Assembly: GCA_020634975.1 (NCBI GenBank)
Contig: JACKAQ010000001.1
Coordinates: 1,178,001-1,242,000 of the forward strand
Length of the DNA stretch: 64,000 nucleotides
Source of the DNA: JACKAQ01 sp020634975 [NCBI: Calditrichia bacterium]
GTDB lineage: Bacteria > Calditrichota > Calditrichia > RBG-13-44-9
Direction of reading: 5' to 3'
Part shown: one piece after another, positions 38,722 through 45,717 of the stretch
How the letters are laid out: each line of letters begins with the position of its first letter
Numbering within the stretch: the first letter of the stretch is position 1
Translations under genes and position numbers: made by a program
The notes under the pieces: model-generated
What the model was told of the DNA's origin: nothing
Databases searched by the model: none
Seen by the model: only the letters and a program-made list of their open reading frames with translations

Positions 38722-39888
38722 ATGTCCGTCAAAAATTTTCGTACATTCATTGCGGTGATAATTGCGCTGCTCGGCATTCCGTTGTCACAATTGGCTGCAC
38801 AGGCTGATTCTGCCGGATTCGTTTTCACCACCGCAACCCATCTGGATGCGACGCCCATCAAAAACCAATCCAAAACCGGCACCTGCTGGAGTTTTGCAAC
38901 CAGCTCTTTTCTGGAATCGGAGCTGTTGCGCATGGGCAAAGGCGAACACGATTTGTCCGAAATGTTTGTTGTTCGCAATATTTATCCGCAGAAAGCACTG
39001 AATTATGTCCAGCGCCACGGTAGCGCACAGCTTGGGGCAGGCAGCCTTTCCGGCGATATGATGCGTATCGCCGCAGAATACGGCGTTGTGCCGGAAGCGG
39101 TGTATAACGGCAAACTGGCGGGCTACTCCGAACACAATCATCAGGAAATGGATGCGGTGTTGAACAGCATGCTGGACGCGATTGTGGCGAACAAAGGCAA
39201 ACAGCTGAGCAAGGTATGGAAAAAAGCGGTTGCAGCGGTGCTGGATGCATATCTCGGTGAAATTCCGGAAACATTCGACTATCGCGGAAAAACCTACACA
39301 CCCAAATCCTTCGCGGCTGAACTGGGCTTTAAAACTACTGATTATATTGAGCTTACCTCTTTTTCACATCACCCGTTTTACAGCAAATTTGCCGTAGAAA
39401 TTCCCGACAACTGGGCAAACAATCTCTATTTCAACGTGCCGCTGGATGAGCTGATGGAAGCGATGGACAACGCGCTGGAAAACGGTTACACCGTCGGATG
39501 GGATGGCGATGTCAGCGAAAAAACATTCAACAATAAAAAAGGCATTGCCATTTTGCCGCTGATCGACTGGAGCGATATGACCGAAAAAGAGCAAAAATCG
39601 TTGTTCGACGCGCCATCGCCGGAAAAAGATGTGACCCAGGCTTTGCGGCAGGAATATTTCGAAAATTACGCAACCACCGACGACCATTTGATGCATATCA
39701 CCGGTATCACAAAAGATCAGAACGGGACCAAATATTACATCACCAAAAATTCCTGGGGAACCAAAGACCGCGGGCACGAGGGTTATGTGTATATGTCAGA
39801 ATCGTATGTTCGCGCCAAAACCATTTCGATACTGATGCATCACGATGCGCTGCCAAAATCAATCGGCAAAAAGCTGGCGATGCGCTGA
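38722..39888 (+). CDS. C1B-family cysteine peptidase (bleomycin hydrolase/PepC type), exported
   Basis: A 388-residue papain-like peptidase with a signal peptide ending LAAQA. The active site Cys55 is in NQSKTGTCWSFAT, the catalytic His322 in TDDHLMHITGI, and the Asn in ITKNSWG. Length and motif style fit the PepC/bleomycin-hydrolase branch, normally cytoplasmic hexamers; export is the odd point and is seen in Bacteroidota relatives. Probably an aminopeptidase-like enzyme in the periplasm or outside. It has a GGAG ribosome site 10 nt before ATG and its own terminator. Confidence 0.9.
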   Translation: MSVKNFRTFIAVIIALLGIPLSQLAAQADSAGFVFTTATHLDATPIKNQSKTGTCWSFATSSFLESELLRMGKGEHDLSEMFVVRNIYPQKALNYVQRHGSAQLGAGSLSGDMMRIAAEYGVVPEAVYNGKLAGYSEHNHQEMDAVLNSMLDAIVANKGKQLSKVWKKAVAAVLDAYLGEIPETFDYRGKTYTPKSFAAELGFKTTDYIELTSFSHHPFYSKFAVEIPDNWANNLYFNVPLDELMEAMDNALENGYTVGWDGDVSEKTFNNKKGIAILPLIDWSDMTEKEQKSLFDAPSPEKDVTQALRQEYFENYATTDDHLMHITGITKDQNGTKYYITKNSWGTKDRGHEGYVYMSESYVRAKTISILMHHDALPKSIGKKLAMR

Positions 39889-39913
39889 TCCCCTTTACCG
39901 ATAGTATTTTTTC

Positions 39914-39947
39914 AACGCGCGTTCTTTTTTGAGCGCGCGTTTTTTTT
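39914..39947 (+). terminator. Rho-independent terminator after C1B peptidase
   Basis: AACGCGCG/CGCGCGTT stem with 12-base loop, then a run of T. It isolates the peptidase from the RiPP-like operon that starts at 40041. Confidence 0.9.
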
Positions 39948-40040
39948 AACCTGCCATTTCGTGACGCGATTCACACTAAAATTTTTCAGCTAACGTATTT
40001 TCTTCTCCGACTTTTTCGCGGGAAAACGGATTTTTCGCAT

Positions 40041-41057
40041 ATGAAACAACATTGGAGTGTTGAGCTGAATTCCGAAAAATATTTCCAACTGCTAAATTTT
40101 TCAATTCGTATCTCGGCTGATTCATCCGAAATTCTCGGAAAGTTCCGGTCGATTATCGATGCATTGGGGCTCCCAATTGTACTTCCGACAGGTTGCAGTG
40201 TGCCGTTGCAAATTCTTATAAATTCACAACTTACACCCATAAAACCTCCGTCCGAAACGTTTCCGGATGCCCGTTTTGACGATATCGATATCTGGCGATT
40301 TGCCAATCAGATTTTCATTTATCACCCGGATGCGCTATTCTTTGTCAATTTGCAGGAAAACACCATCGAAGGAAATGTGCTTGCAAACGGCGCACAAACG
40401 GAAACCATCGTTTATCAGGATTTGCTGCTGCTGGCGCTGATGTCGCTGCTGCGCCATCACAATGTTTTTGCGCTGCATGCCGGCTGTGTCACCACCGGAA
40501 ACCGGGCATGCATGGTAATTGGCGAAAGCGGTTGCGGTAAATCGACGCTGGTGTTGGCGCTGCTTTCGCAGGGTTGGCAATCGGTTTCAGACGATTCCAT
40601 TTTGCTGCGATACAACCCGTTGCAGCAGATTGTGGCGCATCCGCTCCGGCGGAAATTGCTGGTTTTTCCGGACGTGCTGGCGCATTTCGCCAAAACCAAA
40701 CTTCACCTGAACGATGCCAAAACATCGGTCGATCCGCAACGGATTAACGGATTTCCTGTCTCAGAGGAATCGACCCCGCAATTGCTGCTGTTCCCCAAAA
40801 TTGTCGATCAGCCGGAAAGCCAGTTGGTACCAATCAATAAATCGGATGCGCTGTATCACTTATTGCGGCAAAGCTCGCTCAATGCATACGACACGGTTCA
40901 AACGCCTGCGCACATGGATTTGCTCAAAAATCTGGTGCAGCAATCGCGTTGCTACCGGTTTATCGCCGGAAAAGATGTGCTGCTTTCGCCAGCGGATGTC
41001 TCGCGTAAACTACTGTCTGAAATGGCCTTAAATGAGCAACAGCAGGTAGGTTCATGA
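40041..41057 (+). CDS. HPr-kinase-like protein of a RiPP-type operon
   Basis: A 338-residue cytoplasmic protein. The central part is an HPr-kinase/phosphorylase-like P-loop domain: AGCVTTGNRACMVIGESGCGKST with the Walker A loop at residues 161-168, then QGWQSVSDDSILL with the Asp pair 184-185. The N-terminal about 130 residues have no known match. HprK homologues outside the PTS occur in lasso-peptide and PqqD-linked clusters, where one (in paeninodin) phosphorylates the precursor's C-terminal Ser. No HPr or PTS gene is near. The stop overlaps the radical SAM start (ATGA), so the two are translationally coupled. Target presumed to be the 54-residue peptide; inference. Confidence 0.85.
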   Translation: MKQHWSVELNSEKYFQLLNFSIRISADSSEILGKFRSIIDALGLPIVLPTGCSVPLQILINSQLTPIKPPSETFPDARFDDIDIWRFANQIFIYHPDALFFVNLQENTIEGNVLANGAQTETIVYQDLLLLALMSLLRHHNVFALHAGCVTTGNRACMVIGESGCGKSTLVLALLSQGWQSVSDDSILLRYNPLQQIVAHPLRRKLLVFPDVLAHFAKTKLHLNDAKTSVDPQRINGFPVSEESTPQLLLFPKIVDQPESQLVPINKSDALYHLLRQSSLNAYDTVQTPAHMDLLKNLVQQSRCYRFIAGKDVLLSPADVSRKLLSEMALNEQQQVGS

Positions 41058-42103
41058 ACAACGGCAACACTTCGCAACGCGGTGATTCTTCCCGATATCA
41101 GCCCATCAAAATTATTTTCGAACTGACCAATTTATGTAATTTCAGCTGCATCCATTGCATTCGCCATGAAGGCGGGCTAACGCATTATTTATCACCGGAA
41201 ATCATCGAAAAAGTGCTGCGGGAATCGCAAGCGTATCACAGCGTAAGCCTGGTTTCTTTTACCGGCGGCGAGCCGACCATCCACCCGAAATTTGGCGAAA
41301 TCGCCCGACTGGTGGCGGATTTCGGCTATTCGTTCTCTTTTGTGACCAATGCATGGCAATATCAAAAGACGTTTGAGCAGTTGCGTCCTGTGAAATCGGC
41401 GATCGGTTTTGTCAATTTCAGTATTGATGGCGCAACTGCTGAAACGCACGATTCCATCCGCAAACGGAGCGGCTCGTTCCGCAAATTGATGGAAGCGATT
41501 TCGCTGTATAAAATCAACGGAATTCCGGTTCACATCAACATGGTTATCACAAAAACGAATGTTGACGAAATGGAAGCGATGGTTCGGCTGGCGACACAAT
41601 TGGGTTGTGCCGCTGTGGGTTTTGCCCATTGCCAGCCAACACCCGATGCCGTCGCCGCAAATATGGTAATGAACATCGCCGAACGCCGGCAGGTGGAATC
41701 AGAAATCGCCCGGTTGCAGCAGATGTATCAGCTTCCGGTGTATCTCGCGGGTGATCATCACAACGAATCGCCGTTTTTCCAGTGCGCACAATTGCAGATG
41801 CGCGAATTCAACATCGATCATCGTGGTTATTTGTCCGCGTGCTGTGTGCTTTCCAATTATCGCGGCGGACTGACAGACAGCGACATCGTTGCTGATTTAA
41901 ACGAAGTCAGTTTTTACGAAGCGCACCTGCGACTGATGACGAAAATCAACGAAGTGAACGCCGAAAAGATACATCACATCGCTGCCGGAAAAATGGATGC
42001 CGCAGATAAATTTATCTGCACGCATTGCCTGCTCCATTACCAAAAAGTGCCGGATTTGAAATCCGTTTTATTGCCGGAGGTTTCGCAAAAACAATATCGT
42101 TAA
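41054..42103 (+). CDS. Radical SAM protein of a RiPP-type operon (SPASM-like C-terminus)
   Basis: A 349-residue radical SAM enzyme. The 4Fe-4S motif is C28-NFS-C32-IH-C35 (CxxxCxxC). SFTGGEPTIHPKF is the SAM-binding GGE motif and VNFSIDGATAETHDSIR follows the usual order. The C-terminal third has extra cysteines (244, 263, 264, 322 and 325) in a QMREFNIDHRGYLSACCVLSNYRG setting that fits an auxiliary-cluster SPASM/twitch domain. Such enzymes modify ribosomal peptides by forming thioether, C-C or epimerised centres. Overlaps the kinase gene by 4 bp and is followed, after 283 bp, by the candidate precursor peptide. Substrate inferred from context. Confidence 0.88.
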   Translation: MNNGNTSQRGDSSRYQPIKIIFELTNLCNFSCIHCIRHEGGLTHYLSPEIIEKVLRESQAYHSVSLVSFTGGEPTIHPKFGEIARLVADFGYSFSFVTNAWQYQKTFEQLRPVKSAIGFVNFSIDGATAETHDSIRKRSGSFRKLMEAISLYKINGIPVHINMVITKTNVDEMEAMVRLATQLGCAAVGFAHCQPTPDAVAANMVMNIAERRQVESEIARLQQMYQLPVYLAGDHHNESPFFQCAQLQMREFNIDHRGYLSACCVLSNYRGGLTDSDIVADLNEVSFYEAHLRLMTKINEVNAEKIHHIAAGKMDAADKFICTHCLLHYQKVPDLKSVLLPEVSQKQYR

Positions 42104-42386
42104 TTTTTGGAGTGGATTTCAGGATCTCAAATCGGTGAAATAACATATTTGCATGTGACCGTCGTCAATTTTTTGAAATAGCAATCGCGTGATCTATTTC
42201 ACACTGCCAATACATTTTTGTAGGTTAATTGAACGACCAAAGACCTTTGACATCCGACGGACTCCATTTTTCTTTTTTTCAAATTCAATTCAAAATGTCC
42301 CATTTTTTTTCTGATTTCCGGAATCCGGAGTCTTGTTCGAATACATTTATTTAAAATCCTGTAACTGCTGAACATAAGGACAATCG
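42104..42386 (+). other. Gap between radical SAM gene and precursor peptide gene
   Basis: 283 AT-rich bases without a convincing gene. There is a TTGACA at 42247-42252 with no clear -10 at 17 bp, and two adjoining TCCGGA palindromes at 42317-42329. An internal promoter for the peptide gene is plausible here; precursor genes often need higher expression than their modifying enzymes. Confidence 0.5.
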
Positions 42387-42551
42387 ATGAAAGCTCACAC
42401 TACTGCGGAAAATGCGGCTCAAATTTTCAATCAGGATGGAACCAAAAACAACCCATCGCCCGCAAAAAAGGCATTTGTAAAACCCGAAATTCGCCGGCAC
42501 GAATCGCTGCCGGATGTGACCACCGCTTTTGTAGGAACATTTCAACCGTGA
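42387..42551 (+). CDS. 54-residue candidate RiPP precursor with lasso-type leader
   Basis: Small ORF with AAGGA 7 nt before ATG. The 54-residue product begins MKAHTTAENAAQIFNQDG and ends TTAFVGTFQP. Residues 30-45 (F30, P33, I35 and T45) match the spacing of the lasso-leader rule Y-x2-P-x-L-x3-G-x5-T, with F for Y, I for L and E39 in place of the Gly. In lasso peptides this block binds the PqqD-like B1 protein and the Thr is the penultimate leader residue. Here only about eight residues (AFVGTFQP) follow the expected cut site, with no Asp/Glu for a ring, so the product cannot be a normal lasso peptide. Its stop overlaps the next gene's GTG start (GTGA). Confidence 0.72.
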   Translation: MKAHTTAENAAQIFNQDGTKNNPSPAKKAFVKPEIRRHESLPDVTTAFVGTFQP

Positions 42552-43561
42552 TCGTTTTTTTGCGCTATTTGGTGATTTGTTGGGTTTGTGCTATTTTCGG
42601 TGCACCCGGATTTGCACAACACATGCCTGAACGGGAAATCCTGCAATCGCGTCAATTATCGCCGACTGAATACCAAATACCCGCATCGCCGGAAGCCATT
42701 TCCGGACAGATAAAATTTGAAGAAAGCTTTGCAGATTCCACCGCAATGCAGCAATGGACGATCATCAACGCGGACGGCAGTTTCAACAATTCCGTTGGCG
42801 GCTTTACCACATATCTGATTTACAGCAACGGCGACAGCATCAAACCGCAAGTGCCGGGCACCTATTTTTGGGCGAGCAATTTTTCGAATGCCAACGGCAA
42901 TTTACTCGACGAATGGCTGGTTTCGCCGCAACTACCGGCATTGGAAACGGGCGACACGCTCTATTTTTGGGGCGGTGCCATCGGCGGCGGATACGACGAT
43001 TCTGTGCAAGTTCGCCTCGCAACCGAAAATCCGCAGGGGAATATTTCTGCGTTTGTCCATTCATTAGGTCGTTACAAAATGGCAGGTCCACTCGGCAACT
43101 GGACGCGATACGCTGTGCCGCTGGATTCCGCGCTGTGGCGGGGTCAGCCGGTTTGGATTGCGTTGCGGTATTGGCATAGCAACGGCGGTGCAACCGGTGC
43201 ACATTCGGATAATGTGTGGCTCGATCACATCATTTTGGTGAACAACCCTTCCACCGGTATTCAACCGGAAAAAAATGTGGCGGAAACGTTTGAGCTGCAC
43301 CAAAATTATCCAAACCCGTTCAATCCGTCCACAACCATTCCGTTCCGGCTGGAGAAATCCGCAAGTGTTAAATTGACGGTATTCGATATCGACGGAAAAA
43401 TTGTGGCGACTTTAGTGAACAAAACCTTGCCCGCCGGAGAACATTCTGTGCGCTGGAACGGGCAGAACGATCAACGCCGGACGGTGGCTAACGGCGTGTA
43501 TTTCTACCAACTTTCAGTTGAAAATGCCGACCAAACCCGCAAAATGATTTTGCTGAAATAA
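42548..43561 (+). CDS. Secreted choice-of-anchor J protein with type IX-like sorting tail
   Basis: A 337-residue secreted protein with GTG start that overlaps the peptide stop; the start is supported because it gives a proper signal peptide (ending GAPGFAQ). Residues about 55-230 are a choice-of-anchor J (MAM-like) jellyroll: FEESFADSTAMQQWTIINADGS, TYFWASNFSNANGNLLDEWLVSPQL, YKMAGPLGNWTRYAVPLD, SDNVWLDHI. The sorting tail begins FELHQNYPNPFNPSTTIPF and ends TRKMILLK. Coupling to the precursor peptide suggests it is produced together with it, perhaps as a carrier or surface partner; this is inference. A close paralogue lies at 43927-45081. Confidence 0.85.
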   Translation: MIVFLRYLVICWVCAIFGAPGFAQHMPEREILQSRQLSPTEYQIPASPEAISGQIKFEESFADSTAMQQWTIINADGSFNNSVGGFTTYLIYSNGDSIKPQVPGTYFWASNFSNANGNLLDEWLVSPQLPALETGDTLYFWGGAIGGGYDDSVQVRLATENPQGNISAFVHSLGRYKMAGPLGNWTRYAVPLDSALWRGQPVWIALRYWHSNGGATGAHSDNVWLDHIILVNNPSTGIQPEKNVAETFELHQNYPNPFNPSTTIPFRLEKSASVKLTVFDIDGKIVATLVNKTLPAGEHSVRWNGQNDQRRTVANGVYFYQLSVENADQTRKMILLK

Positions 43562-43582
43562 AAAACATAACACGGAGGTTCA

Positions 43583-43852
43583 ATGGCTGTCGCACAAAAA
43601 TACCGGATTGATCCAAATATTATACACACAACGTTGGACGAAAACGAAAGCGTTTTGCTTCATCTGAACACCAAACGCTACTACTCCCTCAACGAAACGG
43701 GGAGCAAAATCTGGCAGCATCTGCAAGCCGGAATCCCTCCGGAAACCATCAGTGACGCGCTGGAATCGGAATATGAAATTGCAGATGCCAAAAACTATGT
43801 TGCAGAATTTCTTGAGATATTGCGCAGGGAAGGATTGCTGACACACGGATGA
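43583..43852 (+). CDS. PqqD-family peptide-binding protein (RRE)
   Basis: An 89-residue PqqD-fold protein. Diagnostic are the ILHTTLDEN-like first strands, HLNTKRYYSLNETGSKIWQHLQAG (NxTGxxIW) and the winged helix with YVAEFLEILRREGLL. PqqD proteins are RiPP recognition elements that bind leader peptides and bring them to the modifying enzyme; in lasso clusters the B1 protein does this. GGAGG 6 nt before ATG is the strongest ribosome site in the operon. It is the last gene before a terminator. Its natural ligand is likely residues 30-45 of the 54-residue peptide. Confidence 0.9.
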   Translation: MAVAQKYRIDPNIIHTTLDENESVLLHLNTKRYYSLNETGSKIWQHLQAGIPPETISDALESEYEIADAKNYVAEFLEILRREGLLTHG

Positions 43853-43860
43853 GGACAACA

Positions 43861-43898
43861 AAAGGCGATCTGATACGGTCGCCTTCTGTTTTTTATTT
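43861..43898 (+). terminator. Rho-independent terminator ending the RiPP-type operon
   Basis: AAGGCGA/TCGCCTT stem with 10-base loop, followed shortly by six T. Confidence 0.82.
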
Positions 43899-43926
43899 TC
43901 ATTGATGCCAACCCAAAATTTCCATT

Positions 43927-45081
43927 TTAAAAATCACAACTAATGCTGATCTGCCCGGCGCCGCGCGTGCGCACCCAATAGCCTTGCCCGGCTTTTAGCG
44001 AATCCGCGCTGAAATAGCCGTTTTCATAGCCGTAAATTGTGCCGGAGATGATGATGCCATCCGGATCATCTATCGCGCTGACCGGCACTGTGCAGGTTGG
44101 TCCGGAAATTAGATTCCAGCCGTTAACGAGGTTAATGATGCATTCGGAAAACGGTGCGCCGGTAATTTCAACCGTTTCCGCTCCGGGAAAATTAAGCCAG
44201 TATCCCGCAAAACGAGTGAGGTGTGTTTCGCTGAAATAGCCGCCGTCGAAACCGAATAGCGTTCCGCTGGTGTGATTCGGAAACAGTGTGTTTACCGATG
44301 AATCGCTGGCAGCTACCGGAAGCCCGACCAATCGCCAACCGGCGGAAATATTTTGGCTGAACACCAGATTGTTCCCGGTGATCGTCACATGATCCAGCCA
44401 AACATTGTCCGTGCTGTTACCAAATACGCCGCCGTTCGTGTGCCAGTATCGCAACGCAATCCAGATGTTCGATCCAATAAAAATGCTCGAATCCAGCGGG
44501 ACGCGATATTCCGTCCAACTGCCGCGCGGACCGTCCATTTTGTATCGCGCCAACTTGTGTGTGAAAGCTGCCGTGCCGCCCTGCGGATCGCTGGTTGCCA
44601 GCCGCACTTCGATGGAATCTTTGAACAGCACTTCCGGCGCACCGCCATAAAATGACAGCGTGTCACCCGGTAAAACCACCGGCAATTGCGGGGAAATCAG
44701 CCATTCGTCCATCAGGGTGCCGTTAGCATTATCAAAATTACTCGCCCAAAAATATGTGCCCGCCACCTTCGGTGCAACCGATCCCCCACCGGGGAAAACC
44801 AGTCCGGTCACAAATTTGCCAACGGTTGCTCCACTGCCATTGGCACTGCCATCCTGGTTGATGATCGTCCACTCAGCGAGTGCTGATTCGTTGGCAAAAG
44901 TCGTTTCGTATTTAATAATTGCGGTGTTGGAAATGTGACGATCCGGCGGCAACATTTGCCGGTCCAATTGGTTATTTTGGTGTGGAATTTCGCGATTTTG
45001 CGAAACCCCGACAGTTGAAATGATCGAAAAGACACCCAAAACTATCACCAATTTACCGATCGATTTGAACATACGATTCAC
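43927..45081 (-). CDS. Secreted choice-of-anchor J protein, paralogue of the 42548 protein
   Basis: A 384-residue exported protein (signal peptide ending STVGVSQ). Residues about 55-240 are a choice-of-anchor J domain closely similar to that of the protein at 42548-43561 (both have GTYFWASNF.NANG, LDEWL/MDEWLISPQLP, WIALRYWH, DNVWLDH). The C-terminal 140 residues contain two repeats of a GYENGYFSADSLKAGQGYWV-type motif, often seen as a 'W-x-L-x-G' surface module, and no sorting tail. It starts 15 bp after a lipoprotein gene, with which it forms an operon convergent with the RiPP-type operon. Confidence 0.82.
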   Translation of the reverse strand: MNRMFKSIGKLVIVLGVFSIISTVGVSQNREIPHQNNQLDRQMLPPDRHISNTAIIKYETTFANESALAEWTIINQDGSANGSGATVGKFVTGLVFPGGGSVAPKVAGTYFWASNFDNANGTLMDEWLISPQLPVVLPGDTLSFYGGAPEVLFKDSIEVRLATSDPQGGTAAFTHKLARYKMDGPRGSWTEYRVPLDSSIFIGSNIWIALRYWHTNGGVFGNSTDNVWLDHVTITGNNLVFSQNISAGWRLVGLPVAASDSSVNTLFPNHTSGTLFGFDGGYFSETHLTRFAGYWLNFPGAETVEITGAPFSECIINLVNGWNLISGPTCTVPVSAIDDPDGIIISGTIYGYENGYFSADSLKAGQGYWVRTRGAGQISISCDF

Positions 45082-45096
45082 TCCGTGCCGTCGCGT

Positions 45097-45663
45097 TTAA
45101 TCGGTAAATCCGTCGGACAAATCGAAATAGAAACTGAACGTATTGCAGGTTTTCAGCGCCGGAACAAACGCAATTGTGAACACATCCAACGGACCGGTTG
45201 ACGGAGCGATATTTGTACTAACGCTGCCGCTGATGCCAAAAACATTGCTGCCGGTAACGTTGGTCGGCACCACATATTGAAAGGTGTTGCCACTGGTGTT
45301 CCTGAAATCGACCGCAAACGTACGCAGATTTTTACCGTTCGCAGTATCAAAATCGTTGCAGCCGAGCGGCGTGTAACGGATTTGTGCCAGCGTTACCTGA
45401 TTGTTGATGATGGTGTTGGAAACATAATTCATCCCGGCTTTTTGGATGGGAATTTGCCGACCGCCGTAAAAAACTTCAATTTCGCCGGTTTGCTCGTTCA
45501 CTTTTACACCGAATTTTTTGAGAATTTTGACAGGTTCGCGCTGATCCCGAACCTGATCGCGGATCACATCCAACGGGATTTTATCGCAACTTAAAAAACC
45601 TGAGAGCAGTAAACCGGCCAAAATGAGCGTCTGCAGCATGTGTTTTCGGTTGAGTATCATCAT
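45097..45663 (-). CDS. Lipoprotein of unknown function
   Basis: A 188-residue lipoprotein with lipobox LSGFLSC (Cys26). The mature part is beta-rich and soluble (GEIEVFYGGRQIPIQKAGMNYVSN, VDFRNTSGNTFQYVVPTNVTGS). First gene of the operon with the choice-of-anchor J protein. Several Cys residues remain (GCNDF, KTCNTF). No family recognised; a surface or periplasmic partner for the downstream protein is possible. Confidence 0.68.
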   Translation of the reverse strand: MMILNRKHMLQTLILAGLLLSGFLSCDKIPLDVIRDQVRDQREPVKILKKFGVKVNEQTGEIEVFYGGRQIPIQKAGMNYVSNTIINNQVTLAQIRYTPLGCNDFDTANGKNLRTFAVDFRNTSGNTFQYVVPTNVTGSNVFGISGSVSTNIAPSTGPLDVFTIAFVPALKTCNTFSFYFDLSDGFTD

Positions 45664-45717
45664 TCAATCTCCACCCTGGTATTGTTTATAAGCTATTGAA
45701 AATATTCGTTTAATCGA

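Noticed and set aside
40041-41057. HPr kinase of a sugar phosphotransferase system
   Set aside because: No HPr, EI or EII genes nearby; the N-terminal part does not resemble HprK, and the gene is coupled to a radical SAM gene.
40041-43852. A classical lasso-peptide cluster
   Set aside because: No asparagine-synthetase-like cyclase or transglutaminase-like B2 protease is found within several kb, and the residues after the leader are too few and lack Asp/Glu.
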